DNA of 64,000 nt from Pseudaquabacterium terrae (GTDB lineage: Bacteria; Pseudomonadota; Gammaproteobacteria; Burkholderiales; Burkholderiaceae_C). The stretch is taken from positions 147,417-211,416 of the forward strand of contig NZ_JABRWJ010000012.1 of assembly GCF_013266755.1 (NCBI RefSeq). The letters are read 5' to 3'. Shown piece by piece: positions 48,593 to 56,649 of the stretch (its first letter is position 1; every line of letters begins with the position of its first letter). The notes below the pieces were generated by a model that was not told where the DNA came from, searched no databases, and saw only the letters and a list, made by a program, of their open reading frames with translations. Position numbers and translations under genes: made by a program.

Positions 48593-49414
48593 TCAGGCCT
48601 TGCCCAGCGGCGGCCGCCCGAACAGGCTGGACGTGCCGCTGATCGGCCCCAGCTCGGCCGCCGCTGCCAGCAGCGGCTGCGCGAGCGCCTGCATGCGCGC
48701 GATCGTCAGCCGCTGGCGCGGCCCGGCGATGCTGATCACGCCGACCGCGTGGCCGCGCCGCAGCACCGGCGCCGCCATCGCCGCCATGCCCGGCGCGAAG
48801 ACCTCGTCGATCATCGCGAAACCGCGCGTGCGGGCCGCCTGCAGCAAGGCGAGCAGCGCCTTCACCGTCGTCGGCGCCTTCGGGCCATAGTCCTTCGGCG
48901 CACCGAAGCCCTGCTTGGACACCAGCGCCAGCGCGCGCTCGTCGCTCATCGTCAGCAGCCACGCGTGGCCCGACGCGGTGCACGACAGCCGCGCGTCCAT
49001 GCCCATGTCGGGGTCGTAGCGCAGGCCGCGGCGCGTGCCCTGCGCCTTCGCCACCCAGGTCAGCCGGTCGTCGTCGACGATCGCCAGGCGCACCAGCTCG
49101 CCCGAGGTCTCGGCCAGCCGCTCGAGCAGCGGCTCGGCGATGTCGACGATGCCGGCGTTGCTCAGGAAACCCAGGCCGAGCGAGACGAGTTTGGTCGTCA
49201 TCACGTAGTCGCCGCGCTCGCGCAGCTGCCGCACGTAGCCGTGCCGCTGCAGCTCGGTGAGCAAGCGGTGACAGGCACTGCGCGGCATCTCGATCTCGTC
49301 GGCCAGCGCGATCAGCGACAGGCCCTCGCTGTGCGCGGCCAGCCGTTCGAGGATCGCCAGGCCACGTTCCAGCGCGATGCTCACGGCGCCCTCGTTTCTC
49401 GATCCGGAACGCAT
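48593..49414 (-). CDS. IclR-family regulator of the hydroaromatic locus
   Basis: 273 aa from the ATG at 49414 (a TTG two codons earlier lies in the operator). Winged helix: ALERGLAILERLAAHSEGLS, PRSACHRLLTELQRHGYV. IclR effector domain: GLRYDPDMGMDARLSCTASG and GVISIAGPRQRLT. It is divergent from a TRAP binding protein gene, and the 71 bases between hold matching half-sites. It probably senses quinate, shikimate or protocatechuate. Confidence 0.9.
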   Translation of the reverse strand: MRSGSRNEGAVSIALERGLAILERLAAHSEGLSLIALADEIEMPRSACHRLLTELQRHGYVRQLRERGDYVMTTKLVSLGLGFLSNAGIVDIAEPLLERLAETSGELVRLAIVDDDRLTWVAKAQGTRRGLRYDPDMGMDARLSCTASGHAWLLTMSDERALALVSKQGFGAPKDYGPKAPTTVKALLALLQAARTRGFAMIDEVFAPGMAAMAAPVLRRGHAVGVISIAGPRQRLTIARMQALAQPLLAAAAELGPISGTSSLFGRPPLGKA

Positions 49415-49427
49415 TTCCAATCTGGAA
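49406..49427. promoter_or_regulatory. Tandem IclR-type half-sites
   Basis: The sequence GGAA-N5-TTCC-N5-GGAA gives two overlapping inverted repeats with the same 5-base spacing. It covers and precedes the IclR start codon, between the regulator and the divergent TRAP gene. IclR regulators are known to bind such paired palindromes. Confidence 0.6.
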
Positions 49428-49485
49428 GGCGGTTCTCCTGCGCTTTCGACAATCGTGGCTCTGATCGCAACGAAGGAGCGCCACC

Positions 49486-50493
49486 ATGCGTCGTCTCACC
49501 CTCGCCCTGTCTCTTGCCGGGGTCTGCTTCGCCTGGACTGCGGGCGCCCATGCGCAGGACATCCAGGAACGTGTCATCAAGTTCGGCCACCTGAACAATG
49601 CCGACCACCCGGTGAGCCTGGGCGTCAAGCGCTTCGCCGAGCTGGTGGCGAGCAAGAGCGGCGGCAAGCTGAAGGTGCAGGAGTTCCCGGCCTCGGCGCT
49701 CGGCAACGAGATGCAGCAGCAGTCGGCGCTGCAGGGCGGCGTGCAGGAGATGTCGGCGCCGGCGACCACCTCGCTGGCCGGCATCGTCAAGGAGTTCGGC
49801 CTGGTCGACTTCCCGTTCGCGGTGGCCAACTTCGCGCAGGCCGATGCGCTGCTCGACGGGCCGCTCGGCCAGGCGCTGATCGCGCGCCTGCCGGAAAAGG
49901 GCCTGGTCGCGCTCGGCTACTGGGATCTGGGCTTTCGCAACGTGACCAACAGCAAGCGGGCGATCACCAAGGCCGAGGACCTCGATGGCCTGAAGCTGCG
50001 CGTGATCCCGAACCCGGTGTTCCTCGACACCTTCAAGGCCTTCAAGGCCAACCCGGTGCCGATGCCTTTCGTCGAGCTCTATGGCGCGCTGGAAGCCAAG
50101 GCGGTGGATGGGCAGGAGAACCCGTTCGCGGTGATCCTGTCGAACAAGTTCTTCGAGGTGCAGAAGTACGTCAGCGCGACGAACCATGTGTACGCCGCGA
50201 ACATCATGCTCGTCGGCAAGCGCTTCTGGGACCGGCTGTCGCCGACCGAGCAGCGCATCATGACCGAGGCGGCGAACGAGACGCGTGCCTACCAGCGCCA
50301 GGCGAGCCGCGCCGCGGCGCAGAAGGCGGTGGCCGAATTGCAGGCCAAGGGCATGCAGTACAACGAGCTGACTGCGGCCGAGCAGGCGCGCATGCGCCAG
50401 ATCGCCAAGCCGGTGACCGAGAAGTTCCTCGCCAGCTACGACCCCGCGATCACCAAGCTTTACGCGGACGAGCTGGCTCGCCTGCACAAGTGA
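49486..50493 (+). CDS. dctP: TRAP transporter substrate-binding protein (DctP), orphan
   Basis: 335 aa. Signal peptide MRRLTLALSLAGVCFAWTAGAHA, then the DctP motifs GHLNNADHPVSLGVKRFAEL, LGYWDLGFRNVTNSKR and LDGLKLRVIPNPVF with the carboxylate-binding arginine. It binds an organic acid in the periplasm. No permease genes follow; dehydroquinase comes 9 bases later. It may share the DctQM pair at 54700-56570, so the substrate is likely quinate, shikimate or a related acid. Confidence 0.92.
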   Translation: MRRLTLALSLAGVCFAWTAGAHAQDIQERVIKFGHLNNADHPVSLGVKRFAELVASKSGGKLKVQEFPASALGNEMQQQSALQGGVQEMSAPATTSLAGIVKEFGLVDFPFAVANFAQADALLDGPLGQALIARLPEKGLVALGYWDLGFRNVTNSKRAITKAEDLDGLKLRVIPNPVFLDTFKAFKANPVPMPFVELYGALEAKAVDGQENPFAVILSNKFFEVQKYVSATNHVYAANIMLVGKRFWDRLSPTEQRIMTEAANETRAYQRQASRAAAQKAVAELQAKGMQYNELTAAEQARMRQIAKPVTEKFLASYDPAITKLYADELARLHK

Positions 50494-50502
50494 GCAGTGC
50501 GC

Positions 50503-50949
50503 ATGAAGATCCTCGTACTGCACGGGCCGAACCTGAATCTGTTCGGCCGCCGCGAGCCGCACATCTACGGCACCACGACGCTGGCGCAAATCAATGAGCG
50601 GCTCGGCGGGCTGGCCGATGAGCTGCGCATCGAGCTGGAGACCTTCCAGTCCAACCACGAAGGCGCGCTGGTCGACAAGCTCCACGAGAACATCGACCTC
50701 GCGCAGGGCGCACTGCTGAACCCGGCCGGGTTGACGCAGCACGGCGTGTCGCTGCACGACGCGATCAAGGCGATGCCGTTCCCGGTGCTCGAAGTGCACA
50801 TGAGCAACATCGGCGCGCGCGAGCCGTGGCGCAGCCATTCGATCATCTCGCCGGCGGTGAAGGCAACAATCCAAGGGCTGGGCTGGCGCTCGTACACCGC
50901 GGGCTTGCGCGCCCTGGTCGAGATCCTGCGCGAGAGCGACGCGGCGTAG
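50503..50949 (+). CDS. aroQ: Type II 3-dehydroquinate dehydratase
   Basis: 148 aa from the ATG at 50503. The family start ILVLHGPNLNLFGRREPHIYG, the loop NPAGLTQHGVSLHDAI and the catalytic histidine region EVHMSNIGAREPWR are all present. It converts 3-dehydroquinate to 3-dehydroshikimate. Its position next to a TRAP binding protein and dehydroshikimate dehydratase genes suggests the catabolic (QuiB) role rather than aromatic biosynthesis. Confidence 0.93.
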   Translation: MKILVLHGPNLNLFGRREPHIYGTTTLAQINERLGGLADELRIELETFQSNHEGALVDKLHENIDLAQGALLNPAGLTQHGVSLHDAIKAMPFPVLEVHMSNIGAREPWRSHSIISPAVKATIQGLGWRSYTAGLRALVEILRESDAA

Positions 50950-50952
50950 CCA

Positions 50953-51855
50953 TCACCCGCGCAGCCGCAGCTGGTTCGGCCGCGGCGTCGCGCGGCGCAG
51001 CACGTCCTCGGCCAGCCACAGCGCCGAGCGCCGCGCGCGCTCGGCCACCATCGGCAGCGGCATCTGCACGTAGTCGTCGTTGAAGACCTCGAAGCTGTAG
51101 TCGCCGGCGTAGCCCAGCGCATCGAGCCGGCGCACCATCTCCACCAGCTGCCCGCTGTGCACGCCTTCGCCGGGGAAAACGCGGAAGGTGCGCGCAGTGG
51201 CCATGCGTTCCTCGAAGGTGCGCGTCTCCTGCCACATGAAGTCCGACAGCTGCACGAGGAAGATCTTCGCCGCATCGAGCTGCTCGATGGCCTGCAGCGG
51301 CGTGCCCGCGGCGAGCGCGTGGAACGAGTCGAAGGCGAGGCCGAGGTTCGGGCAGTCGGCGCGGCAGACGACGTCCCACGCGGTCGTGAACTCATTGACC
51401 GTGCGGCCCCAGGACAGCCCTTCGTAGGCGATGCGGATGCCGTGCGGCAGAGCCAGCATGGCCAGCTTGCGCAGGTCGCGCGCCAGGTGGTCCAGGTCGG
51501 CGCTGGCATGCGTCGACGTCGACGAGCAGGCGAGCAGCACGTCGCAACCGAGCGCGGCGCACATCTGCAGCATCGTCTTCGCGATGTCGACCTTGTATTG
51601 ATGCAGATGTCCCGACAGCCCCTCGAAATCGCGCAGCACCTGGAAGCCCGTGCCGCGCAAGCCGCTCGCTTTCACCGCCTGCACTGCCGCCTGCCAACCC
51701 TGCGGATGACCGACCAGGTCGTTGGCCTTCAGCATCACCTGGCCGAATCCCGCTCCGCGCATCGCATCGAGCTTGGCTTCGAGCGGCCCGGCCAAAGTGA
51801 TCGTGTCCATGCCGAAGCCGGCGATGGTGTGCTCGATGCTGCGGCGGTGGGTCAT
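50953..51855 (-). CDS. TIM-barrel half of a QuiC-like 3-dehydroshikimate dehydratase
   Basis: 300 aa. A xylose-isomerase-like TIM barrel (sugar phosphate isomerase/epimerase family) with YEGLSWGRTVNEF, LGLAFDSFHALA, VQLSDF and YSFEVFND metal-ligand regions. In many bacteria this domain is fused to an HPPD-like domain as QuiC, which turns 3-dehydroshikimate into protocatechuate. Here the HPPD-like part is a separate gene overlapping by 4 bases. Confidence 0.86.
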   Translation of the reverse strand: MTHRRSIEHTIAGFGMDTITLAGPLEAKLDAMRGAGFGQVMLKANDLVGHPQGWQAAVQAVKASGLRGTGFQVLRDFEGLSGHLHQYKVDIAKTMLQMCAALGCDVLLACSSTSTHASADLDHLARDLRKLAMLALPHGIRIAYEGLSWGRTVNEFTTAWDVVCRADCPNLGLAFDSFHALAAGTPLQAIEQLDAAKIFLVQLSDFMWQETRTFEERMATARTFRVFPGEGVHSGQLVEMVRRLDALGYAGDYSFEVFNDDYVQMPLPMVAERARRSALWLAEDVLRRATPRPNQLRLRG

Positions 51856-52781
51856 CGCTCGTGGTGCACCAGCTCGAACATCACGCTGCCGAGGTAGGTC
51901 TTCGTCAACGCGCCACGCTGACCCGAGTGCGTTGCGGCGGTCTCGACGAACTGCATGCCGAGCGCGCGCAGCGCCTGCACGGCGGCCAGCACATCGGGCA
52001 CGCCGAGGCCGATGCGCTGCAGGCGCTCACCGGCCGGATCGTCGCTTTCCTTCGGCGGCTCGATCAGCTGCAGCAGGAAGCCGTTCTCCGGCTCGAGCGC
52101 CGGCGCGCGCAGCAAGGTGCCGGCCGGCAGGATGCCGAAGCGTTCTTCGTCGGGGATCGCCGTCATGCCGAACAGCGTGCGGTAGAACGCGATCCAGTCC
52201 GCGCTGCGGCCGCGGCCGATGTATTGCACGACACCGAAGAAGTGCAGGCCCGCGACGGCCGGCGGCTGCGGATCCACCGACGGGATCGGCACGAAGTCGA
52301 CGTCGACGATCGAGAACTCGCGGTAGCGGTCGACGAAGTGGATGCGGCTGCCGCCGACACCGTGGATCGCCGGGATGTTCAGCTCCATCGCCTCGGGTTG
52401 CGTCGGCACCTCCCAGCCGCCGCGCTCGAGCACCAGCCGGTGCGCGGCGCGCGCATCGCGCACGCGCAGCGCGATCGCACTGATCGCCGGCGGCTCGTCG
52501 GCGGCGTCGGCTGCGCGGTCGGCGACCGGATGCGCGTTGATCACGATGTTGAGCCCACCCTGCCGGTACAGCAGCACTTCGCGCGAGCGATGCCGCGCGA
52601 CCGGCCGGAAGCCCATGCATTCGAGCACCTGGCCGAGCGCCTGCGGCCGCGCCGTCGCGTACTCGATGAATTCGATGCCGTTCAGGCCGAGCGGGTTGGC
52701 CTCGTCGCTGAACGAGGGCTGTTCCGGCTCGCGGCCCGGTGTGGCCGGGCCGTGCGCCGCATCGAGCAGCAATTCATTCAT
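51852..52781 (-). CDS. VOC/HPPD-like half of a QuiC-like enzyme
   Basis: 309 aa from the ATG at 52781, which overlaps the AroE-like stop. Two vicinal-oxygen-chelate modules resemble 4-hydroxyphenylpyruvate dioxygenase: NGIEFIEYATARPQALGQVL, SRIHFVDRY, GLHFFGVVQYIG and the C-terminal GSVMFELVHHE iron-site region. Together with the preceding barrel protein it equals the two-domain QuiC. Its role in the dehydratase is uncertain; HPPD itself is the alternative, but the context opposes it. Confidence 0.84.
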   Translation of the reverse strand: MNELLLDAAHGPATPGREPEQPSFSDEANPLGLNGIEFIEYATARPQALGQVLECMGFRPVARHRSREVLLYRQGGLNIVINAHPVADRAADAADEPPAISAIALRVRDARAAHRLVLERGGWEVPTQPEAMELNIPAIHGVGGSRIHFVDRYREFSIVDVDFVPIPSVDPQPPAVAGLHFFGVVQYIGRGRSADWIAFYRTLFGMTAIPDEERFGILPAGTLLRAPALEPENGFLLQLIEPPKESDDPAGERLQRIGLGVPDVLAAVQALRALGMQFVETAATHSGQRGALTKTYLGSVMFELVHHER

Positions 52782-53632
52782 GCTTCCTCCAGCGATGTCG
52801 CCGGCAGCCGCGCCAGCGCCCGAAGCCGCTCCGCCGTCGTCGTCGGATAGCCGAAGAACTCGAGGTAGGGCGGGATCATCTCGAACAGCATGTCGGTGCC
52901 GACCTGCACGCGGCAGCCACGTGCTTCGGCGGCCAGCAGCAGAGCCGTCTTTTCGGTGCGCATCACGACCTCGCCGACGAAGCAGCGCGGATCGAGCCGC
53001 GCGACGTCGACCGGCAGCGGATCGCCCGGCTGCATGCCGAGCGGCGTGGCGTTGACGACGAGGTCGAAGCCGGCCGGATCGCGGCTGCCGGTGGCGACGC
53101 TGACCTGCGGGTAGTGCATCTGCAGCCGCTGCGCCAGCGCATCGGCGGTGGTGGACTGGGCATCGAACAAGGCCAGCGCCGCGATGCCGGCGTCGGCCAG
53201 CGAGGCCGCGATCGCCGAGCCGACACCACCGCAGCCGACCACCAGTGCGCGTGCACCGGCCGGCTCGAAGCCCTTGCGCCGCAGGCCGCGGACGAAGCCG
53301 GCGCCGTCGAACTGATCCCCTGCCAGCCGCCCGTCGGGCAGCCGCTTCACCGCATTGCAGGCGCCGGCGACGCGCGCCGTCGGCGTCAGCTCGTCGAGCA
53401 GCGCGAGCACGCTCACTTTGTGCGGCATCGTGATCAGCGCGCCGCGCACGTTGTCGAGCGCGAACAAGCGCGGCAGCAGTGCGGCGAAGTGCTCGGCGCG
53501 GCAAGCCATCGGCACGACGACGGCATTGATGCCCGCGGCCTCGAAGTACGGGTTGTAGACCAGCGGCGCCTTGAAGGCGTGGGTCGGATAGCCGAGGTGC
53601 GCGATCACCTCGGTGCGGCCGTCGATCTGCAT
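52778..53632 (-). CDS. AroE-like quinate/shikimate dehydrogenase
   Basis: 284 aa. Catalytic K72 (ITMPHK) and D109 (GDQFDGAGF) are present, as is NAD(P)-binding VVGCGGVGSA. The N-terminal substrate motif is GYPTHAFKAPLVYN; classic AroE has a serine pair there (HS-x-SP). This points to an AroE-like subgroup with altered substrate. It probably oxidises quinate or shikimate in the catabolic pathway. First in a run of overlapping genes with the QuiC-like pair. Confidence 0.87.
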   Translation of the reverse strand: MQIDGRTEVIAHLGYPTHAFKAPLVYNPYFEAAGINAVVVPMACRAEHFAALLPRLFALDNVRGALITMPHKVSVLALLDELTPTARVAGACNAVKRLPDGRLAGDQFDGAGFVRGLRRKGFEPAGARALVVGCGGVGSAIAASLADAGIAALALFDAQSTTADALAQRLQMHYPQVSVATGSRDPAGFDLVVNATPLGMQPGDPLPVDVARLDPRCFVGEVVMRTEKTALLLAAEARGCRVQVGTDMLFEMIPPYLEFFGYPTTTAERLRALARLPATSLEEA

Positions 53633-53660
53633 GGCGGAAACCTCAGTGAGCTCGTTTCCG

Positions 53661-54662
53661 CTACTTGCCGCGCACCTTGTCGATCTCGGCCATCACCGCT
53701 TTGACGGTGGCCTCGCCGACGCCGGCGCTGTGCTTGGCGATCACCGGCTTCATCTTCTCGCGCAGCTTCGCCAACTCGGCCGGCGGCAGCTCGCTGACCT
53801 GCATGCCGGCCTTCTTCAGGTTGTCGAGGATGCCGGCGGCGGCGCTGCGCGACAGCTCGCGCTGGTGCCTGGCCGATTCGAGCGCGGCGTCCTGCACCAG
53901 CTTCTTCTCGTCGGCCGACAGCGTGTCCCAGAACTTCTTGCTGATCACCACCGACTGCGGGTTGTACTGGTGGTTGGTCAGCGTCATGTACTTCTGCACC
54001 TCGTAGAGCTTGGCGCCGTTGATCGTCGCGACCGGGTTCTCCTGGCCGTCGACGGCCTTCTGCTCGAGCGCCGCGTAGAGCTCGGGGAACGGCAGCGGCG
54101 TCGGGTTGGCACCGAGCGCGCTGACCCAGTCGACGTTGATCGGGTTCGGAATGACGCGCAGCTTCAGGCCGGCGACGTCCTCGACCTTGGTGATTGGGCG
54201 CTTGCTGTTGGTGATCTGCCGGAAACCGAGCTCGTAGTACGCCAGGCCGACGATGCCGCGGTCCTCGAGCTTCTTGTGCAGGCTGCTGCCGAACGGGCCG
54301 TCGACGACTGCATCGGCTTCCTTCGGCGTGGCGAACAGGAACGGGAAGTCGTAGATCTCGAAGTCCTTGACGATGCTGGCGAAGATGCCCGAGTTCATCG
54401 ACGCCATCTCCAGCGTGCCGCCCTGCAGCGCCGAGACGTTGGCCTGGTCGCTGCCGAGCGCGCCGCCGGGAAACACGTTGACCTTGAGCTTGCCGCCCGA
54501 CTTCGCCTCGACGATCTCGGCGAACTTCTCCATGCCCAGCACGACCGGGTGGCCCTTGGCGTTCTGGTTGGCGAACTTGATCGTGCGGGTCTGCGCGGTG
54601 GCGTGCGCCGCAGCGGCGAGCGCGACGGCGGCCAGCAGCGTCTTCAGCAGCATGTGTTTCAT
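53661..54662 (-). CDS. dctP: TRAP transporter substrate-binding protein (DctP)
   Basis: 333 aa with a signal peptide (MKHMLLKTLLAAVALAAAAHA). Motifs ANQNAKGHPVVLGMEKFAEI, YYELGFRQITNSKRPI and VAGLKLRVIPNPINV parallel the other DctP in this window, with related sequence throughout. It is followed by the dehydrogenase and QuiC-like genes and preceded by DctM, so the operon imports and degrades a hydroaromatic acid. Confidence 0.93.
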   Translation of the reverse strand: MKHMLLKTLLAAVALAAAAHATAQTRTIKFANQNAKGHPVVLGMEKFAEIVEAKSGGKLKVNVFPGGALGSDQANVSALQGGTLEMASMNSGIFASIVKDFEIYDFPFLFATPKEADAVVDGPFGSSLHKKLEDRGIVGLAYYELGFRQITNSKRPITKVEDVAGLKLRVIPNPINVDWVSALGANPTPLPFPELYAALEQKAVDGQENPVATINGAKLYEVQKYMTLTNHQYNPQSVVISKKFWDTLSADEKKLVQDAALESARHQRELSRSAAAGILDNLKKAGMQVSELPPAELAKLREKMKPVIAKHSAGVGEATVKAVMAEIDKVRGK

Positions 54663-54699
54663 GGACGTGTCTTTCGTGGGTTATGGCGGGCGCGGGGGC

Positions 54700-55992
54700 T
54701 CAGTTGTAGAGCCAGCGCGCCGGCACGGTGACGAGGGCGGGGAAAAAGACGAGCAGGAACATCACGGCGAACTGCGCCAGCATGAACGGCCACACGCCCT
54801 TGGTGACCTCGTCCATGCTGATCTTGCCGACGCCGGCGACGGTGCTGAGGATCGTGCCGACCGGCGGCGTGACCAGCCCGATCGCGTTGTTGATCATGAA
54901 CAGCACGCCGAAGTACACCGGGTCGATGCCGGCCGCGCGCACCAGCGGCATCAGCACTGGCGTCAGGATCAGGATCGTCGGCGTCATGTCCATCGCGGTG
55001 CCGACGACGATGGTCAGCAGCATGATCGCCAGCAGCAGCAGCGTCGGCTGGTCGAGCAGCGGCTGCAGCAGGCGGACCAGCTCGGCCGGCAGGTTGGCCA
55101 CGGTGATCATCCAGGCCGAGACCATCGCCGCGGCGACCAGGAACATCACCACCGCGGTGGTCTGCGCGGCGGCGAGGAACAGGCCGTACAGCTGCGACAG
55201 CTTCAGCTCGCGGTAGACCACCGTCGCGATGAGGAGCGCATAGACCGCGGCGACGACCGCGGCCTCGGTCGGCGTGAAGACGCCGAACTTCAGGCCGACG
55301 ATCACGATCAGCGGCAGGCCGAGCGCGAAGGTGGCGTCCTTCAGCGCGATCAGCACGTCGTGGCGGCTGGCGCGCGGCGGCGGCTCGGCGGGCTTGCTGC
55401 GGTGGTCGCGGCGCGTCATCCACCACCAGGTGAGCCACAGCGAGGCGCCGAGCAGGATGCCCGGAAAGATGCCGGCGATGAAGAGCTTGGAGATCGAGAC
55501 GTTCGCCGCGACGCCGAAGACCACGAAGCCGATGCTCGGCGGAATGATCGGGCCCATCACCGCGGCCGAGGCGATGAGGCCCGCCGAGCGCGGCCGGTCG
55601 TAACCGGCGCGAACCATCATCGGCAGCAGCAGCGCGGACAGCGCCGCTGCATCGGCGACCGCCGAGCCCGACAGCGCCGACATCAGCGCCGCCGCGATGA
55701 TCGCAACGTAGCCCAGGCCGCCGCGCACATGACCGACCAGGGTCATCGCCAGCTTGACGATGCGGCGCGACAGGCCGCCGGTGTTCATGATCTCGCCGGC
55801 CAGCATGAAGAAGGGCACGGCCAGCAGCGGGAAGCTGTTGGCGCCTTCGAGCGTGTTCTGCGCCAGGATCTGCGCATCGAACATGTTCAGGTGCCACATC
55901 AGCGCGGCGCCGCAGAACAGCAGCGCGAACGCGATCGGCACGCCCAGCACCATTGCGCCGAGCAGCGAGCTGAGGAAGATCGCGATCGTCAC
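54700..55992 (-). CDS. dctM: TRAP transporter large permease (DctM)
   Basis: 430 aa from the GTG at 55992, which overlaps the dctQ stop by 4 bases. About 12 helices; motifs FFMLAGEIMNTGGLSRRI, LSGSAVADAAA, GPIIPPSIGFV and GLVTPPVGTIL are typical. It is the Na-coupled channel of the TRAP importer. Confidence 0.93.
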   Translation of the reverse strand: MTIAIFLSSLLGAMVLGVPIAFALLFCGAALMWHLNMFDAQILAQNTLEGANSFPLLAVPFFMLAGEIMNTGGLSRRIVKLAMTLVGHVRGGLGYVAIIAAALMSALSGSAVADAAALSALLLPMMVRAGYDRPRSAGLIASAAVMGPIIPPSIGFVVFGVAANVSISKLFIAGIFPGILLGASLWLTWWWMTRRDHRSKPAEPPPRASRHDVLIALKDATFALGLPLIVIVGLKFGVFTPTEAAVVAAVYALLIATVVYRELKLSQLYGLFLAAAQTTAVVMFLVAAAMVSAWMITVANLPAELVRLLQPLLDQPTLLLLAIMLLTIVVGTAMDMTPTILILTPVLMPLVRAAGIDPVYFGVLFMINNAIGLVTPPVGTILSTVAGVGKISMDEVTKGVWPFMLAQFAVMFLLVFFPALVTVPARWLYN

Positions 55993-56570
55993 GGGGCCAC
56001 CTTTCGCGCGCCGGCGCCGGCATCGGCCGTGGCGACGTCTTCTTCCGACTCGACGATTCCGATCAGCTGGGCTTCGGCGAGCCGCCCCGACACCAGCTTC
56101 CAGAACTCGTGCGCGATGATCAGCGCGCCGAGCACGCCGAACACCACGCCGCTGGCGTAGAACCACGCCATCGAGACCTCCATCACCGCGCTGGTGGTGG
56201 TGCGGTTGATCAGCATCTGCTGCCAGCCGCCGCTGGCCATCAGCCAGCACATGGCCAGCATCAGCAGGTGCGAAGCGCCGAGGCACAGCTTCTTGCCGGC
56301 CACCGGCAGGCGCGAGATCAGCGTGTCGGTGCCCAGGTGGCCGTGCTTGCGCAACGCGACCAGCGCGCCGAGGAAGGTCATCCAGACGAAGAGCCAGCGC
56401 GACAGCTCCTCCGACACCGTGAGGCCGGAGTTGAAGCCGTAGCGCAGCACGACGTTGCCGAAGACCATCAGCACCATCAGCGCGAGGCAGGTCACCATCA
56501 GGAAGCCGAACAGCCGGCAGAGCCGGTCGATGAACGTGTCGAGCATGCGCGTAATGTCTCCGTCGCGCAT
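55989..56570 (-). CDS. dctQ: TRAP transporter small permease (DctQ)
   Basis: 193 aa; an internal ATG at 56546 would give 185 aa. Four membrane helices and SEELSRWLFVWMTFLGAL, the DctQ hallmark. The C-terminus is acidic. It forms a complex with DctM. An operator-like sequence shared with the TetR gene precedes it by a few bases. Confidence 0.92.
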   Translation of the reverse strand: MRDGDITRMLDTFIDRLCRLFGFLMVTCLALMVLMVFGNVVLRYGFNSGLTVSEELSRWLFVWMTFLGALVALRKHGHLGTDTLISRLPVAGKKLCLGASHLLMLAMCWLMASGGWQQMLINRTTTSAVMEVSMAWFYASGVVFGVLGALIIAHEFWKLVSGRLAEAQLIGIVESEEDVATADAGAGARKVAP

Positions 56571-56575
56571 TTTGT

Positions 56576-56590
56576 ACGAACTGGTTAGTT
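56576..56590. promoter_or_regulatory. TetR-type operator before dctQ
   Basis: ACGAACTGGTTAGTT contains the inverted repeat AACT-GGTT-AGTT and lies 6 bases before the dctQ start. Thirteen of 15 bases match the site at 57331-57345 in the TetR gene, so one regulator probably binds both. Confidence 0.65.
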
Positions 56591-56649
56591 TTAAACCGGG
56601 GGATAACCCGCCCGCCGTGCAGCGCGGCGCCGCGGCCGCGCGGCCTGCT

